Shown one piece after another: positions 57,375 through 64,000 of a DNA stretch of 64,000 nucleotides (position 1 is its first letter; each line of letters begins with the position of its first letter). The position numbers and the translations under genes were made by a program. The stretch is from JACKCB01 sp964452775 (GTDB lineage: Bacteria > Chloroflexota > Anaerolineae > Promineifilales > Promineifilaceae), in contig CAYVQP010000013.1 in NCBI GenBank assembly GCA_964452775.1, forward strand, positions 1 through 64,000, read 5' to 3'. Below the pieces are notes generated by a model. The model had not been told where the DNA came from and made no database searches. It saw nothing but the letters and a program-made list of their open reading frames with translations.

Positions 57375-58591
57375 TCGAGGGGGAAGCCGGCAAGATTGAG
57401 CGCAACGAGCGTACCAACACGCTTGAATTGCTGGCCACATCCAGCCAGATTCGCACCCTTGAGGAGCTGCTGAATGCGTGTCAGGTGGACCTGGACATCT
57501 GGCGGGTAGATCACCATATCGTCAATGCCTGGGGAGTGACCATGCGCGGGCCGGATGGCGATCCGGTGGACGCCATGAACTTTCAGGTGAAGGCGTGGAT
57601 GGTCCGGCGGGAGCCTATCGCCATCCTGCCCACTATTCAGCCGATTAAGGTGGGGCGTGGCCCTCTGCGCCCGACGGCCGGCCGGGCGCTGCGTGAGGTG
57701 CGCACCGCGCTGATCCTGCCGGATGCCCATTTCGGCTTTGAGCGCGATATGCGCGATAACCGCCTGAACCCGTTTCATGACCGGATAGCTCTGGATGTGG
57801 CCCTGCAGATCGCCGGCGCAATCGAGCCGGATGTGGTGATCTGGTTGGGCGATATGCTGGACCTGCCGGATTTTACGGAGAAGTTCCTCAGAAGGCCGGG
57901 CTTTTATTGGACGGTGCAGAGCGCGATCATTGACGCGCATTGGTGGTTGGCGAAGTTTAAGCAGGCCGCGCCGCACGCCGGGCACTATCTGATCGAAGGG
58001 AACCACGATAAGCGCATCGAGAAGGCGGTCCTGGATCGGCTGGCCGTTGCCTACGATCTGCGCTCGGCGGACAATCTGGACCGCCCCCCCACCCTATCGG
58101 TGCCGGGGCTGTTGGCGCTGGATCAGCTGAACGTTGAGTACGTGGGCGATTACCCGGATGGGAAAGTGTGGCTGAACAGCGGGTTGGTTTGCGAGCATGG
58201 AGCCAGGGTGGCCACCGGCTCGGGCATGACCGCCCGCAAGGTTGTGGAGAACACGGATGTGAACGTGATCTTCGGCCACGTGCACCGGCGTGAGAGCGCC
58301 GGCCGCACAATTCACGGCCGGCGCAAGCAGTGGCCCGTTGAAGCTGTGTGCCCCGGCGCATTATGCCGGGTGACGGGCGAAGTGCCGGCCCGGTCCAGAA
58401 ACCAGAACTGGCAGCAGGGTATGGCGGTAGTCTATTACACCGACACGGCGCATACCATCTATACCATCCCTATCACCGACGGACGAGCCATCTTCGATGG
58501 CGCTCTGTATACCGGCCGGGATCGGGTGAAGGAGATGGTCAAAGACACGAATTGGCCGGCCTTTCTGTCGTTGGGCAGCCGGGGGATGTGA
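57371..58591 (+). CDS. Calcineurin-like metallophosphoesterase
   Basis: The 406-residue protein has all five family motifs: D118-A-H120, G-D161 (LGDMLD), GN211-H212-D213, H276 (CEHG) and G-H303-V-H305. The N-terminal ~110 residues are separate and may bind DNA. It should hydrolyse phosphodiesters with two metal ions. Its position between terminase and protease is unusual; it may process DNA ends or nucleotides. Confidence 0.85.
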   Translation: MIEGEAGKIERNERTNTLELLATSSQIRTLEELLNACQVDLDIWRVDHHIVNAWGVTMRGPDGDPVDAMNFQVKAWMVRREPIAILPTIQPIKVGRGPLRPTAGRALREVRTALILPDAHFGFERDMRDNRLNPFHDRIALDVALQIAGAIEPDVVIWLGDMLDLPDFTEKFLRRPGFYWTVQSAIIDAHWWLAKFKQAAPHAGHYLIEGNHDKRIEKAVLDRLAVAYDLRSADNLDRPPTLSVPGLLALDQLNVEYVGDYPDGKVWLNSGLVCEHGARVATGSGMTARKVVENTDVNVIFGHVHRRESAGRTIHGRRKQWPVEAVCPGALCRVTGEVPARSRNQNWQQGMAVVYYTDTAHTIYTIPITDGRAIFDGALYTGRDRVKEMVKDTNWPAFLSLGSRGM

Positions 58592-58633
58592 GAAATCGGG
58601 GGAATTACGGCGCATTAAACAGCGCCTCCTGAC

Positions 58634-58650
58634 GAAAAGGGCGCCTTTCC
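58634..58650 (+). promoter_or_regulatory. Leader hairpin, copy 4 of 4
   Basis: GAAAAGG (58634-58640), loop GCG, CCTTTCC (58644-58650), with one A-C mismatch. It lies 14 nt before the GTG start of the capsid gene. Confidence 0.45.
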
Positions 58651-58664
58651 GGCCCTCTGCTAAT

Positions 58665-61121
58665 GTGTCGCTAAAAGCACATTACGCGAGAGAAGAGGAA
58701 ATGGAAAACGCATACCCTACTTACCACGCAGGTACAGCGAGCACAGACGCCCACGCTCCGACCAGGGGCAAGGGCCAGAAGATTAAGGAGAGCTTACCAC
58801 GCGCGGCGTCCCTGGTAGAAGCCGAACAGGGCCGGCCGCGCTTTATCACCGCCACGCTGATGCAGGCGGATGTGGTGAACGCCAATGGCAGGCGGTATCC
58901 GGCGCATGTGGTACGTGAAGCGGTGGCCGACGCGCAACGCCATCTTCACGAATCCCTTTCGCAAGGGCGGGCCATCCTGGTGGGCGAGGCCGAGCATCCC
59001 TCTGATAAGTGGCACCTGGGCGCACGGTTCCTGGAAACCATCGTTGTCTGGAAGGAGATTGAGTTCGACGAGGACAGCAAGTGGGTGACCGGGCGTGGTC
59101 AGATGGTGGAAAACACCCTGGGCCGGGACGCCATCGCGACCATGGAAGCGCAGGTGCTGCCGGGGGTTAGCCTCCGGGGATATGGCGAATCGCGAATCGT
59201 TGAAGAGGATGGGATGGAGATCGAGGAAGTGATCTGGGTGCGTTTCACCGGCTTTGACCTGGTGATGGATCCGGCCTTCCAGGATGCTGCCGTCTCTGTG
59301 CTGGAAAATGCAAACACGGAGAGACAAGAGATGAAGATCAAGCAGAAGAATGAGGCCGGCGAAGTCGTCGAGGTCGAGGTTGGCCTGACGCTGGACCTGC
59401 TGAAGAAGGAGTATCCCGATCTGGTTGCCGCCCTGGTGACTGAGGGCCGGCAGGCTGTGACCGACGATCAGAAGAAGAAGGATGCCGCCGCCGCTCAGCA
59501 GCAACTCGCTGAACTGGTCGAGACGCTGGGCGTAGACGACGCCGTTGACGCCGCGTCTGCCCTGCAGAACACGCTGGCGCAGCTGAATATCCTGGAAGCC
59601 CAGGAAAAGGCGCGCCAGATCGCTGAGGCCGTTAACAAGAAAGCCGCGGACCTGCCTTACGTGCAGGGACACCGGGAATCCTGGCTGGAGCTGGTCGGGA
59701 AGCCGGCGACGATGGAAGAGGCGCAGGAATCTATGAAGCGGGCGACGGCCATTATGGACCGCCAGGCCGCCGAGTTGCGCCTGAGCCGGCAGGGGTTTGC
59801 GGGCACGCAGATTCAGGTGTTGGGGCCGGTCATTGAGACCGAGATGGACATCCCGGCCTATGCTCGCGCCGCGTTTGAGATCACCGAAAGCATGGTGAAG
59901 CGCGGCGACTGGCAGAACCGGCAGGAGCGCCAAAAGAAGATGCATCCCCGCACCGCTGCCTTCCGCGACGAGTACATGGCCCGCTTCTATGCGACCAACC
60001 AGCACAAGCTGATTGCGGAAGCCCGGATGTGGCAGGAAGCGATGCTGACTTCACAGCTTGACCTGCCCTACAGCGTGATGGCCGCCATCATGGACGAGGC
60101 GTACCCGCAGTTGGTTGCGCTGAGCATCTTTGATGTCGGTGTGGCGCAGGGCAACCCGGAGCGCATCTACTACGAGGCCAACTTCGTCGGCGAGACTGGT
60201 TACGATGTGACCGTCTCGAATGAAGATGTCACCTCTGATCACGATGATTGGGTGTCCATGGCCGGCAAGCATGTGGATTTCGGCAGCGTTGTGGTCACGC
60301 CGAACGGCGGCGGCACGGCACTGGTCGAGGGAACGGACTACGTGGTGGACTACCTGGAAGGCCGGATCATGTTCCTGTCTACCGGCGGCTCCAGTAACGC
60401 GACGATCTACGACGTGGACTACACCTACAATGCCGCGCGCAAGGGCGAGAACGTCGGCATTGAGAAGGCGCGCACCACGCTGGATTACACCACGCTGAAC
60501 CTGACCGCCAGCCGGCTGGCGGCGGAAATTACGGACGAGACGATCAAGTTCTCGCAGTCGCAACTGGGCTTCAACGCGGTGGCCCGCACCCTGCGCCTGT
60601 TGGCCAAGGAGATCGCGAAGCAGTTGGACGCAAACCTGCTGCACAACGCGCTCTCCCAGGCTCTTACCGTTGCTTCTAACAGCGGCGGAACTTGGGTAGC
60701 GGCCACCGACCCGGTGAGCGAGTTTGTCGAGAAGATCGGGGTGGCGAAGGTGAAGGTCGCCAATCGCTACTACGAACCGACCTTCGTGCTCCTGTCGGCG
60801 ACCAACTCCGACCGGCTGGCGAACAGCGATCTGTTTACCGCCGCCGGCAGCCGCGAGGATGCACTGCTAGGCGCGAACGGCTTCGTCGGCCGCGTGAAGG
60901 GATTACCGGCCTTCCACACGCCGGTGTTCACGGACGGGTACGTGGTGGTGGGTCACCCGGAGATCATTCAGTTCCGTACCTTCGGGAACGCGGAGCTGAA
61001 GGGGCCGTACCCCAGCTACTCGAGCAACGAACTCATTGCCGCCGACCAGTACTTCATTCAGGAGTACAACGGCTTTGTGAGCCCGATCCCCGGCAAAGCG
61101 TCCTACGTGAAGGTCAGCTAA
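58665..61121 (+). CDS. Prohead protease-scaffold-major capsid fusion
   Basis: The 818-residue frame starts at GTG 58665 (or ATG 58701 after AAGAGG). Residues about 45-215 are a prohead protease (RFITATLMQADVVNANGRRY; catalytic-type H111 in GEAEHPSD and S169 in GVSLRGYG). Residues about 220-390 are helical scaffold. Residues about 400-818 have HK97-type capsid features (LDLPYSVMAAIMDEAYPQLV, an E-loop-like region, then PGKASYVKVS). An internal ATG 59331 with GGAGAG upstream can start a scaffold-capsid product without protease, as with lambda C/Nu3. It self-assembles and cleaves itself. Confidence 0.8.
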   Translation: MSLKAHYAREEEMENAYPTYHAGTASTDAHAPTRGKGQKIKESLPRAASLVEAEQGRPRFITATLMQADVVNANGRRYPAHVVREAVADAQRHLHESLSQGRAILVGEAEHPSDKWHLGARFLETIVVWKEIEFDEDSKWVTGRGQMVENTLGRDAIATMEAQVLPGVSLRGYGESRIVEEDGMEIEEVIWVRFTGFDLVMDPAFQDAAVSVLENANTERQEMKIKQKNEAGEVVEVEVGLTLDLLKKEYPDLVAALVTEGRQAVTDDQKKKDAAAAQQQLAELVETLGVDDAVDAASALQNTLAQLNILEAQEKARQIAEAVNKKAADLPYVQGHRESWLELVGKPATMEEAQESMKRATAIMDRQAAELRLSRQGFAGTQIQVLGPVIETEMDIPAYARAAFEITESMVKRGDWQNRQERQKKMHPRTAAFRDEYMARFYATNQHKLIAEARMWQEAMLTSQLDLPYSVMAAIMDEAYPQLVALSIFDVGVAQGNPERIYYEANFVGETGYDVTVSNEDVTSDHDDWVSMAGKHVDFGSVVVTPNGGGTALVEGTDYVVDYLEGRIMFLSTGGSSNATIYDVDYTYNAARKGENVGIEKARTTLDYTTLNLTASRLAAEITDETIKFSQSQLGFNAVARTLRLLAKEIAKQLDANLLHNALSQALTVASNSGGTWVAATDPVSEFVEKIGVAKVKVANRYYEPTFVLLSATNSDRLANSDLFTAAGSREDALLGANGFVGRVKGLPAFHTPVFTDGYVVVGHPEIIQFRTFGNAELKGPYPSYSSNELIAADQYFIQEYNGFVSPIPGKASYVKVS

Positions 61122-61144
61122 CCACAGACAAGCCACGATGATGA

Positions 61145-61175
61145 GCCGGCCGGAGCAATTGCTGCTCCGGCCGGC
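61145..61175 (+). terminator. 13-bp-stem hairpin after capsid gene
   Basis: GCCGGCCGGAGCA (61145-61157) pairs with its exact complement (61163-61175) around ATTGC. No T-run follows. It is the twin of the hairpin after the tail tube gene. Confidence 0.65.
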
Positions 61176-61189
61176 CCGCAGAAACAGAG

Positions 61190-61690
61190 ATGCTAGACCA
61201 ACTTCCAGATCGCTATCGTCGTACCTTGATAGATGCCGGGATAACCGAGCCGCAAGACGCGCTGGCCGCCGGCGAGGATGGGCTGGTGGCCCTGGACGGC
61301 ATTGGGGCTAAAAGCGCGCGCCTGATCCTGGAGGTTGCCGCGCAAATGGCCCCGGAGCCGGAGCCACCGGAGCCGCCGGAGCCGGGCCGGCAGATGGAGC
61401 TTACTCCTGCGCCGGAACCGGAACCCGACGAATTAGAGGGAATTACCCCGGAATTGGCCGAGACGCATACCGAAGCTGCCGAAGAAGCGCAGCCGGCCCC
61501 GATTGAGGGATCGCGCCCGGTCATTGTGCGCCTTGTGGGCAGATCGGCGGCGGTGCTGGCCGGGCGCGTCATCTATCAGAATGAAGCGCGCCAGACCCCT
61601 TTCCACCAGTTCCGGCAGGCCGTAAGCCAATACCCGGCCGGTACGTTTCAGGTGCGTTTGCCCGGTGATAGTACGTTCCGGGAGGCGTGA
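61190..61690 (+). CDS. HhH-containing head-region protein
   Basis: The 166-residue protein has an N-terminal helix-hairpin-helix segment (LVALDGIGAKSARLILEVAA, residues about 28-48), a Pro/Glu-rich disordered middle and a C-terminal small beta part (IVRLVGRSAAVLAGRVIYQ). It follows the capsid gene and overlaps the connector gene by one base. It probably bridges head and DNA or head and connector. Confidence 0.55.
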   Translation: MLDQLPDRYRRTLIDAGITEPQDALAAGEDGLVALDGIGAKSARLILEVAAQMAPEPEPPEPPEPGRQMELTPAPEPEPDELEGITPELAETHTEAAEEAQPAPIEGSRPVIVRLVGRSAAVLAGRVIYQNEARQTPFHQFRQAVSQYPAGTFQVRLPGDSTFREA

Positions 61691-62337
61691 TGGCTGTTGC
61701 GCTGTCGGACCTGACCGATTGGCTGGACACGGCCTTATCTGATCTCACCGACGCGCAGGTAACCAGCGCGGTCAAGAGCGCGGTGAGCGCTTTTGGCAAC
61801 AAGGCGGGCATGGTCAAGCGGACCGCGATCAGCGTTGTGGCCGGGACCGCTGCCTATGATTTGCCCGATGACTTTATATCGCTGATCAAGCTGGAGCGGA
61901 TGACCGCCCTGGGCGATGTGTGGGTGCAGGGGAACGGAACGCTGATCCCGTCGGCCAACAGCCTGGCCGAGAAAGCAACGGTGGCCGGCAAGAGCATTGT
62001 CTTTGCGCCGACCCCGCAATATACGACTACCCGCTACGTCTGGTATCGAGCCGGGTACATCGCTACGAGCGGTGTCTATGAGGACATGACGGCGGAGATG
62101 GCCGAAATAATCAAGGTGAAGGCGCAGGCGAATGGGCTGCGCGTGCTGGCTACCAGCAACGCGGCCGGCGGCTGGAAGTATAGCCTGGGCGATGTGATGG
62201 TGGACAAGAGTAATCTGTCCAGAGGGCTGCATCTCGCAGCCGGAGAGTTGGATCGCGAGTTTGACAGCATGGTGAAGGCATTCATTGGGCCGGTCGGCGT
62301 TCGGGCAAGCTATGACCCGGATGAGGTAGCCGGCTAA
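61690..62337 (+). CDS. Head-tail adaptor-like protein
   Basis: The 215-residue protein starts at ATG 61690, four bases after GGAGG. Helical N-terminus (LTDWLDTALSDLTDAQVTSA), beta middle (YDLPDDFISLIKLERMTALG) and helical C-terminus fit gp6/gp15-type adaptor proteins. Position after the capsid supports this. Confidence 0.5.
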   Translation: MAVALSDLTDWLDTALSDLTDAQVTSAVKSAVSAFGNKAGMVKRTAISVVAGTAAYDLPDDFISLIKLERMTALGDVWVQGNGTLIPSANSLAEKATVAGKSIVFAPTPQYTTTRYVWYRAGYIATSGVYEDMTAEMAEIIKVKAQANGLRVLATSNAAGGWKYSLGDVMVDKSNLSRGLHLAAGELDREFDSMVKAFIGPVGVRASYDPDEVAG

Positions 62338-62356
62338 AGACGAGAGGATAGACGAA

Positions 62357-62926
62357 ATGGGAACCAAATCAAACGTACACATAGCTCATGGCAGCTCTGA
62401 CGGCCGGCTAAACGGCAACCTGCAAACCGGCTTCATCCCGTTGGATATTACCGCCCTGCGCAAGATTGCGTCGAACGCTATTCAGAACCTGGCGGCCCAT
62501 GGCGGCCAGATGGCCAGCGACAGCGCGCCCATTCTTCAGCGCGTGAACGGCGCAACGGATAAGGCGCTGCGCATTACCTGGGCGGCCAGCGCGGTGGACG
62601 AAGTGCAGTTCCCGCCCGTGCCAATGCCGCCGGACTTTGACGGCGATGCGGGGGCGAGTGTCCATCTGCTTTGCGCGATGGCCGGCGCGACGAATGCGCC
62701 GACTATTGATGTGCAGGTGTTTGACGGCATTGGCGATACCGAGATGGGCAGCGCGACCGCGGCTGTCACCGGCACGACGATTGCCGAGTATTCGGCGGCG
62801 CTGACGGCGGCCAATACCGCCGGCCACCCCACCGGCTTCCTGAATATCGCCCTGGTGCCGGCCGCGCACGGAACTGACGCGCTTTACCTGTACGCCGCGT
62901 GGATCGAGTACACGCGCACCAACTAA
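62357..62926 (+). CDS. Virion structural protein (decoration or fibre-like)
   Basis: The 189-residue protein starts at ATG 62357 after GAGAGGA. The N-terminal ~60 residues are an attachment-like segment, and residues about 70-185 form a beta-sandwich (LRITWAASAVDEVQFPPVPM, then FLNIALVPAAHGTDALYLYA). A head-surface decoration or fibre is likely. No motif is decisive. Confidence 0.5.
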   Translation: MGTKSNVHIAHGSSDGRLNGNLQTGFIPLDITALRKIASNAIQNLAAHGGQMASDSAPILQRVNGATDKALRITWAASAVDEVQFPPVPMPPDFDGDAGASVHLLCAMAGATNAPTIDVQVFDGIGDTEMGSATAAVTGTTIAEYSAALTAANTAGHPTGFLNIALVPAAHGTDALYLYAAWIEYTRTN

Positions 62927-62941
62927 TAAGAGGAACCTGAC

Positions 62942-63280
62942 ATGGCCCGCACAGCAGTATCCGTACAACAGGCAGTTGTGGCCGGGGCGGCCCTGACGAT
63001 GAACGCCGCGCACACGGACGGGAATAGTTTCGAGAACGATGGCAAGACGGCCATCTATGTGACCAACGGCGGCGGCAGCTCACTGACCGTGACCATTCAG
63101 GCGCCGGATTCCGGTAAGGATGGCCTGGTAGTGACCGACCGCACAGTGACGGTGCCGGCCAGCGCGTCCAGGCTCATCGGGCCGTTCCGCAAGGATGTGT
63201 ACGACCAGAGCTCCGGATCGATCTATGTAGACTGGAGCGTGACGACCAGCATTACGTTTGCCGTTATCCGGATCGGGTAG
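62942..63280 (+). CDS. Small beta-rich head protein
   Basis: The 112-residue protein follows GAGGA. It is beta-rich (TAIYVTNGGGSSLTVTIQAP, LVVTDRTVTVPASASRLIGP, SIYVDWSVTTSITFAVIRI), like phage capsid decoration proteins. It is in the head operon. Confidence 0.5.
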   Translation: MARTAVSVQQAVVAGAALTMNAAHTDGNSFENDGKTAIYVTNGGGSSLTVTIQAPDSGKDGLVVTDRTVTVPASASRLIGPFRKDVYDQSSGSIYVDWSVTTSITFAVIRIG

Positions 63281-63281
63281 C

Positions 63282-63605
63282 GTGCTGACGGCGGCGGATT
63301 TGGCGCAGATGCAAGCCGATCTGGCGGAGATTGTGGCGGACCGGTCTGTGTCTGTGATTGTCAGGCGTGGGGCAACCACCCTGCCGGCGCAGACCGTCCG
63401 CGTGGAAAGAACCGGCCGGCTTGGGCGAAAGCAGAACAGTGCTGACGGCGAGGAGACGCGCATAGACATTGTGATCCTGGGCAGCACAACGCTGGATGTG
63501 CAGAAGGATGACCGGATCACGGTGGATGGCGTGCTCTACCGGGTGGCGGCCGTGCGCCCGAATGGCGCGGCCGGCATCCAGGCTGAGGCCGAGAGGGTTG
63601 AGTGA
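63282..63605 (+). CDS. Head-tail stopper-like protein
   Basis: The 107-residue protein starts at GTG 63282. After a short helical start it has DRSVSVIVRRGATTLPAQTV, then RIDIVILGSTTLDVQKDDRI and VDGVLYRVAAVRPN, the beta-barrel pattern of gp16/FII-type stopper proteins. It lies directly before a gp10-like gene. Confidence 0.6.
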   Translation: MLTAADLAQMQADLAEIVADRSVSVIVRRGATTLPAQTVRVERTGRLGRKQNSADGEETRIDIVILGSTTLDVQKDDRITVDGVLYRVAAVRPNGAAGIQAEAERVE

Positions 63606-63961
63606 TGGCGAACGGCTTTAAGTGGATTGTCCCGCTGGGCAATCTGGCGGACAGCGCCGGTGATTATGGCGAGGACGTGAAGGAGATGATCCTGCAGACG
63701 GCGCAGGAGTGGGCCGGGAATACGGCGGCCTGGATGAGGGCGGAAGCGCCCTGGACGGATCAAACCGGCAACGCCCGCCGCAAGCTGTATGGCGAGGCCG
63801 CGCCGGACGGGAAGGATGTGGTGGCCTATATCGGCGGCCGGGCGAAGTATCAAATCTGGCTGGAGACCCGCCATGCCGGGCGCTACGCGATTGTGACCCG
63901 CGCGATGCAAATTAAGCCGCCGGAGTTGATGGACGCTCTGCGGTCAAACTTGTCCTCCTAG
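63605..63961 (+). CDS. HK97 gp10-like head-tail protein
   Basis: The 118-residue protein starts at ATG 63605. The pattern KEMILQTAQEWAGNTAAWMR, APWTDQTGNARRKLYGEAA, YIGGRAKYQIWLETRHAGRY, AIVTRAM is typical of the HK97 gp10 family. It joins the connector to the tail terminator. Confidence 0.8.
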   Translation: MANGFKWIVPLGNLADSAGDYGEDVKEMILQTAQEWAGNTAAWMRAEAPWTDQTGNARRKLYGEAAPDGKDVVAYIGGRAKYQIWLETRHAGRYAIVTRAMQIKPPELMDALRSNLSS

Positions 63962-63968
63962 GAGCGAT

Positions 63969-64000
63969 ATGCCGTCTCTGATAGACCGAATCAGCGCATA
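63969..64000 (+). CDS. 5' end of next gene (truncated by window edge)
   Basis: ATG 63969 follows GGAG and starts MPSLIDRISA before the window ends. Joined directly to base 1 it would stop at once, so sequence is missing between the ends. It could be a tail terminator or, less expectedly, the missing portal. Confidence 0.5.
   Translation, partial: MPSLIDRISA

Noticed and set aside
58794..60005. 403-codon leftward open frame opposite the capsid fusion gene
   Set aside because: It is the antisense shadow of a gene with clear protease and capsid motifs, and has no ribosome site or neighbour support.

Overview
This window is almost all of a tailed, siphovirus-like bacteriophage genome. It carries a long-tail morphogenesis module with a tape measure of about 1,140 residues, a lysis module, a plasmid-type partition module, a large early/accessory region of short genes, and a terminase/capsid module. 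The right end (a gp10-like head-tail gene and the first 32 bases of another gene) and the left end (the tail of a gene, then a tail-terminator-like gene) look like neighbours on a circular or circularly permuted map, with a short piece missing. If the two ends are simply joined, the last reading frame stops at once, so 64,000 bases is not the full circle. No portal gene is visible, and no integrase, DNA polymerase, helicase, primase or tRNA was found. High GC, very frequent GCCGGC, Thr/Pro-rich secreted proteins and Pro-rich lysin linkers fit a high-GC host such as the Chloroflexi (Anaerolineae/Caldilineae). That host call is inference.

Layout. 1-12.0 kb: tail terminator, tail tube, two overlapping tail-assembly chaperone frames, tape measure, distal tail and tip proteins, lectin-like and BppU-like fibre proteins. 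12.0-17.6 kb: a leftward P22_AR_N/ORF6C antirepressor, a Thr/Pro-rich exported protein, a giant multidomain lysin (two TIM-barrel-like glycosidase domains, GH25 and M23), and coiled-coil/holin-like membrane proteins, closed by a strong terminator. 17.6-19.6 kb: a short unit with a triple zinc-knuckle protein. 19.7-20.2 kb: a leftward lipoprotein with its own consensus promoter. 20.4-23.2 kb: ParA plus a ribbon-helix-helix partner and small genes, then 1.3 kb of mostly non-coding, repeat-bearing DNA.

24.5-35 kb: short units each led by the same promoter type, three 21-bp direct repeats, a MoxR-AAA/VWA/zinc-ribbon operon, an HNH-HTH fusion, and a replication initiator with four iteron-like repeats inside its coding sequence. 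35-54 kb: Sak4-like RecA-fold ATPase, GIY-YIG and RAMP-like genes bracketed by pentanucleotide repeats, several methyltransferases, DUF5131, DUF488, a VSR/DUF559-like nuclease, HTH regulators, many small zinc-ribbon and membrane proteins, an HNH nuclease, and a leftward ParB-like/methyltransferase-like pair. 54.4-64 kb: terminase subunits, a metallophosphoesterase, a protease-scaffold-capsid fusion and head-completion genes.

The most informative non-coding signal is a promoter family: TTGACA, 17 bp, TATAAT, with TAAC always 7 bp before the -10 box. It occurs at eight places and appears to define an early regulon. Partition genes, a replication initiator with internal iterons, and no visible integrase together suggest a phage-plasmid lifestyle.
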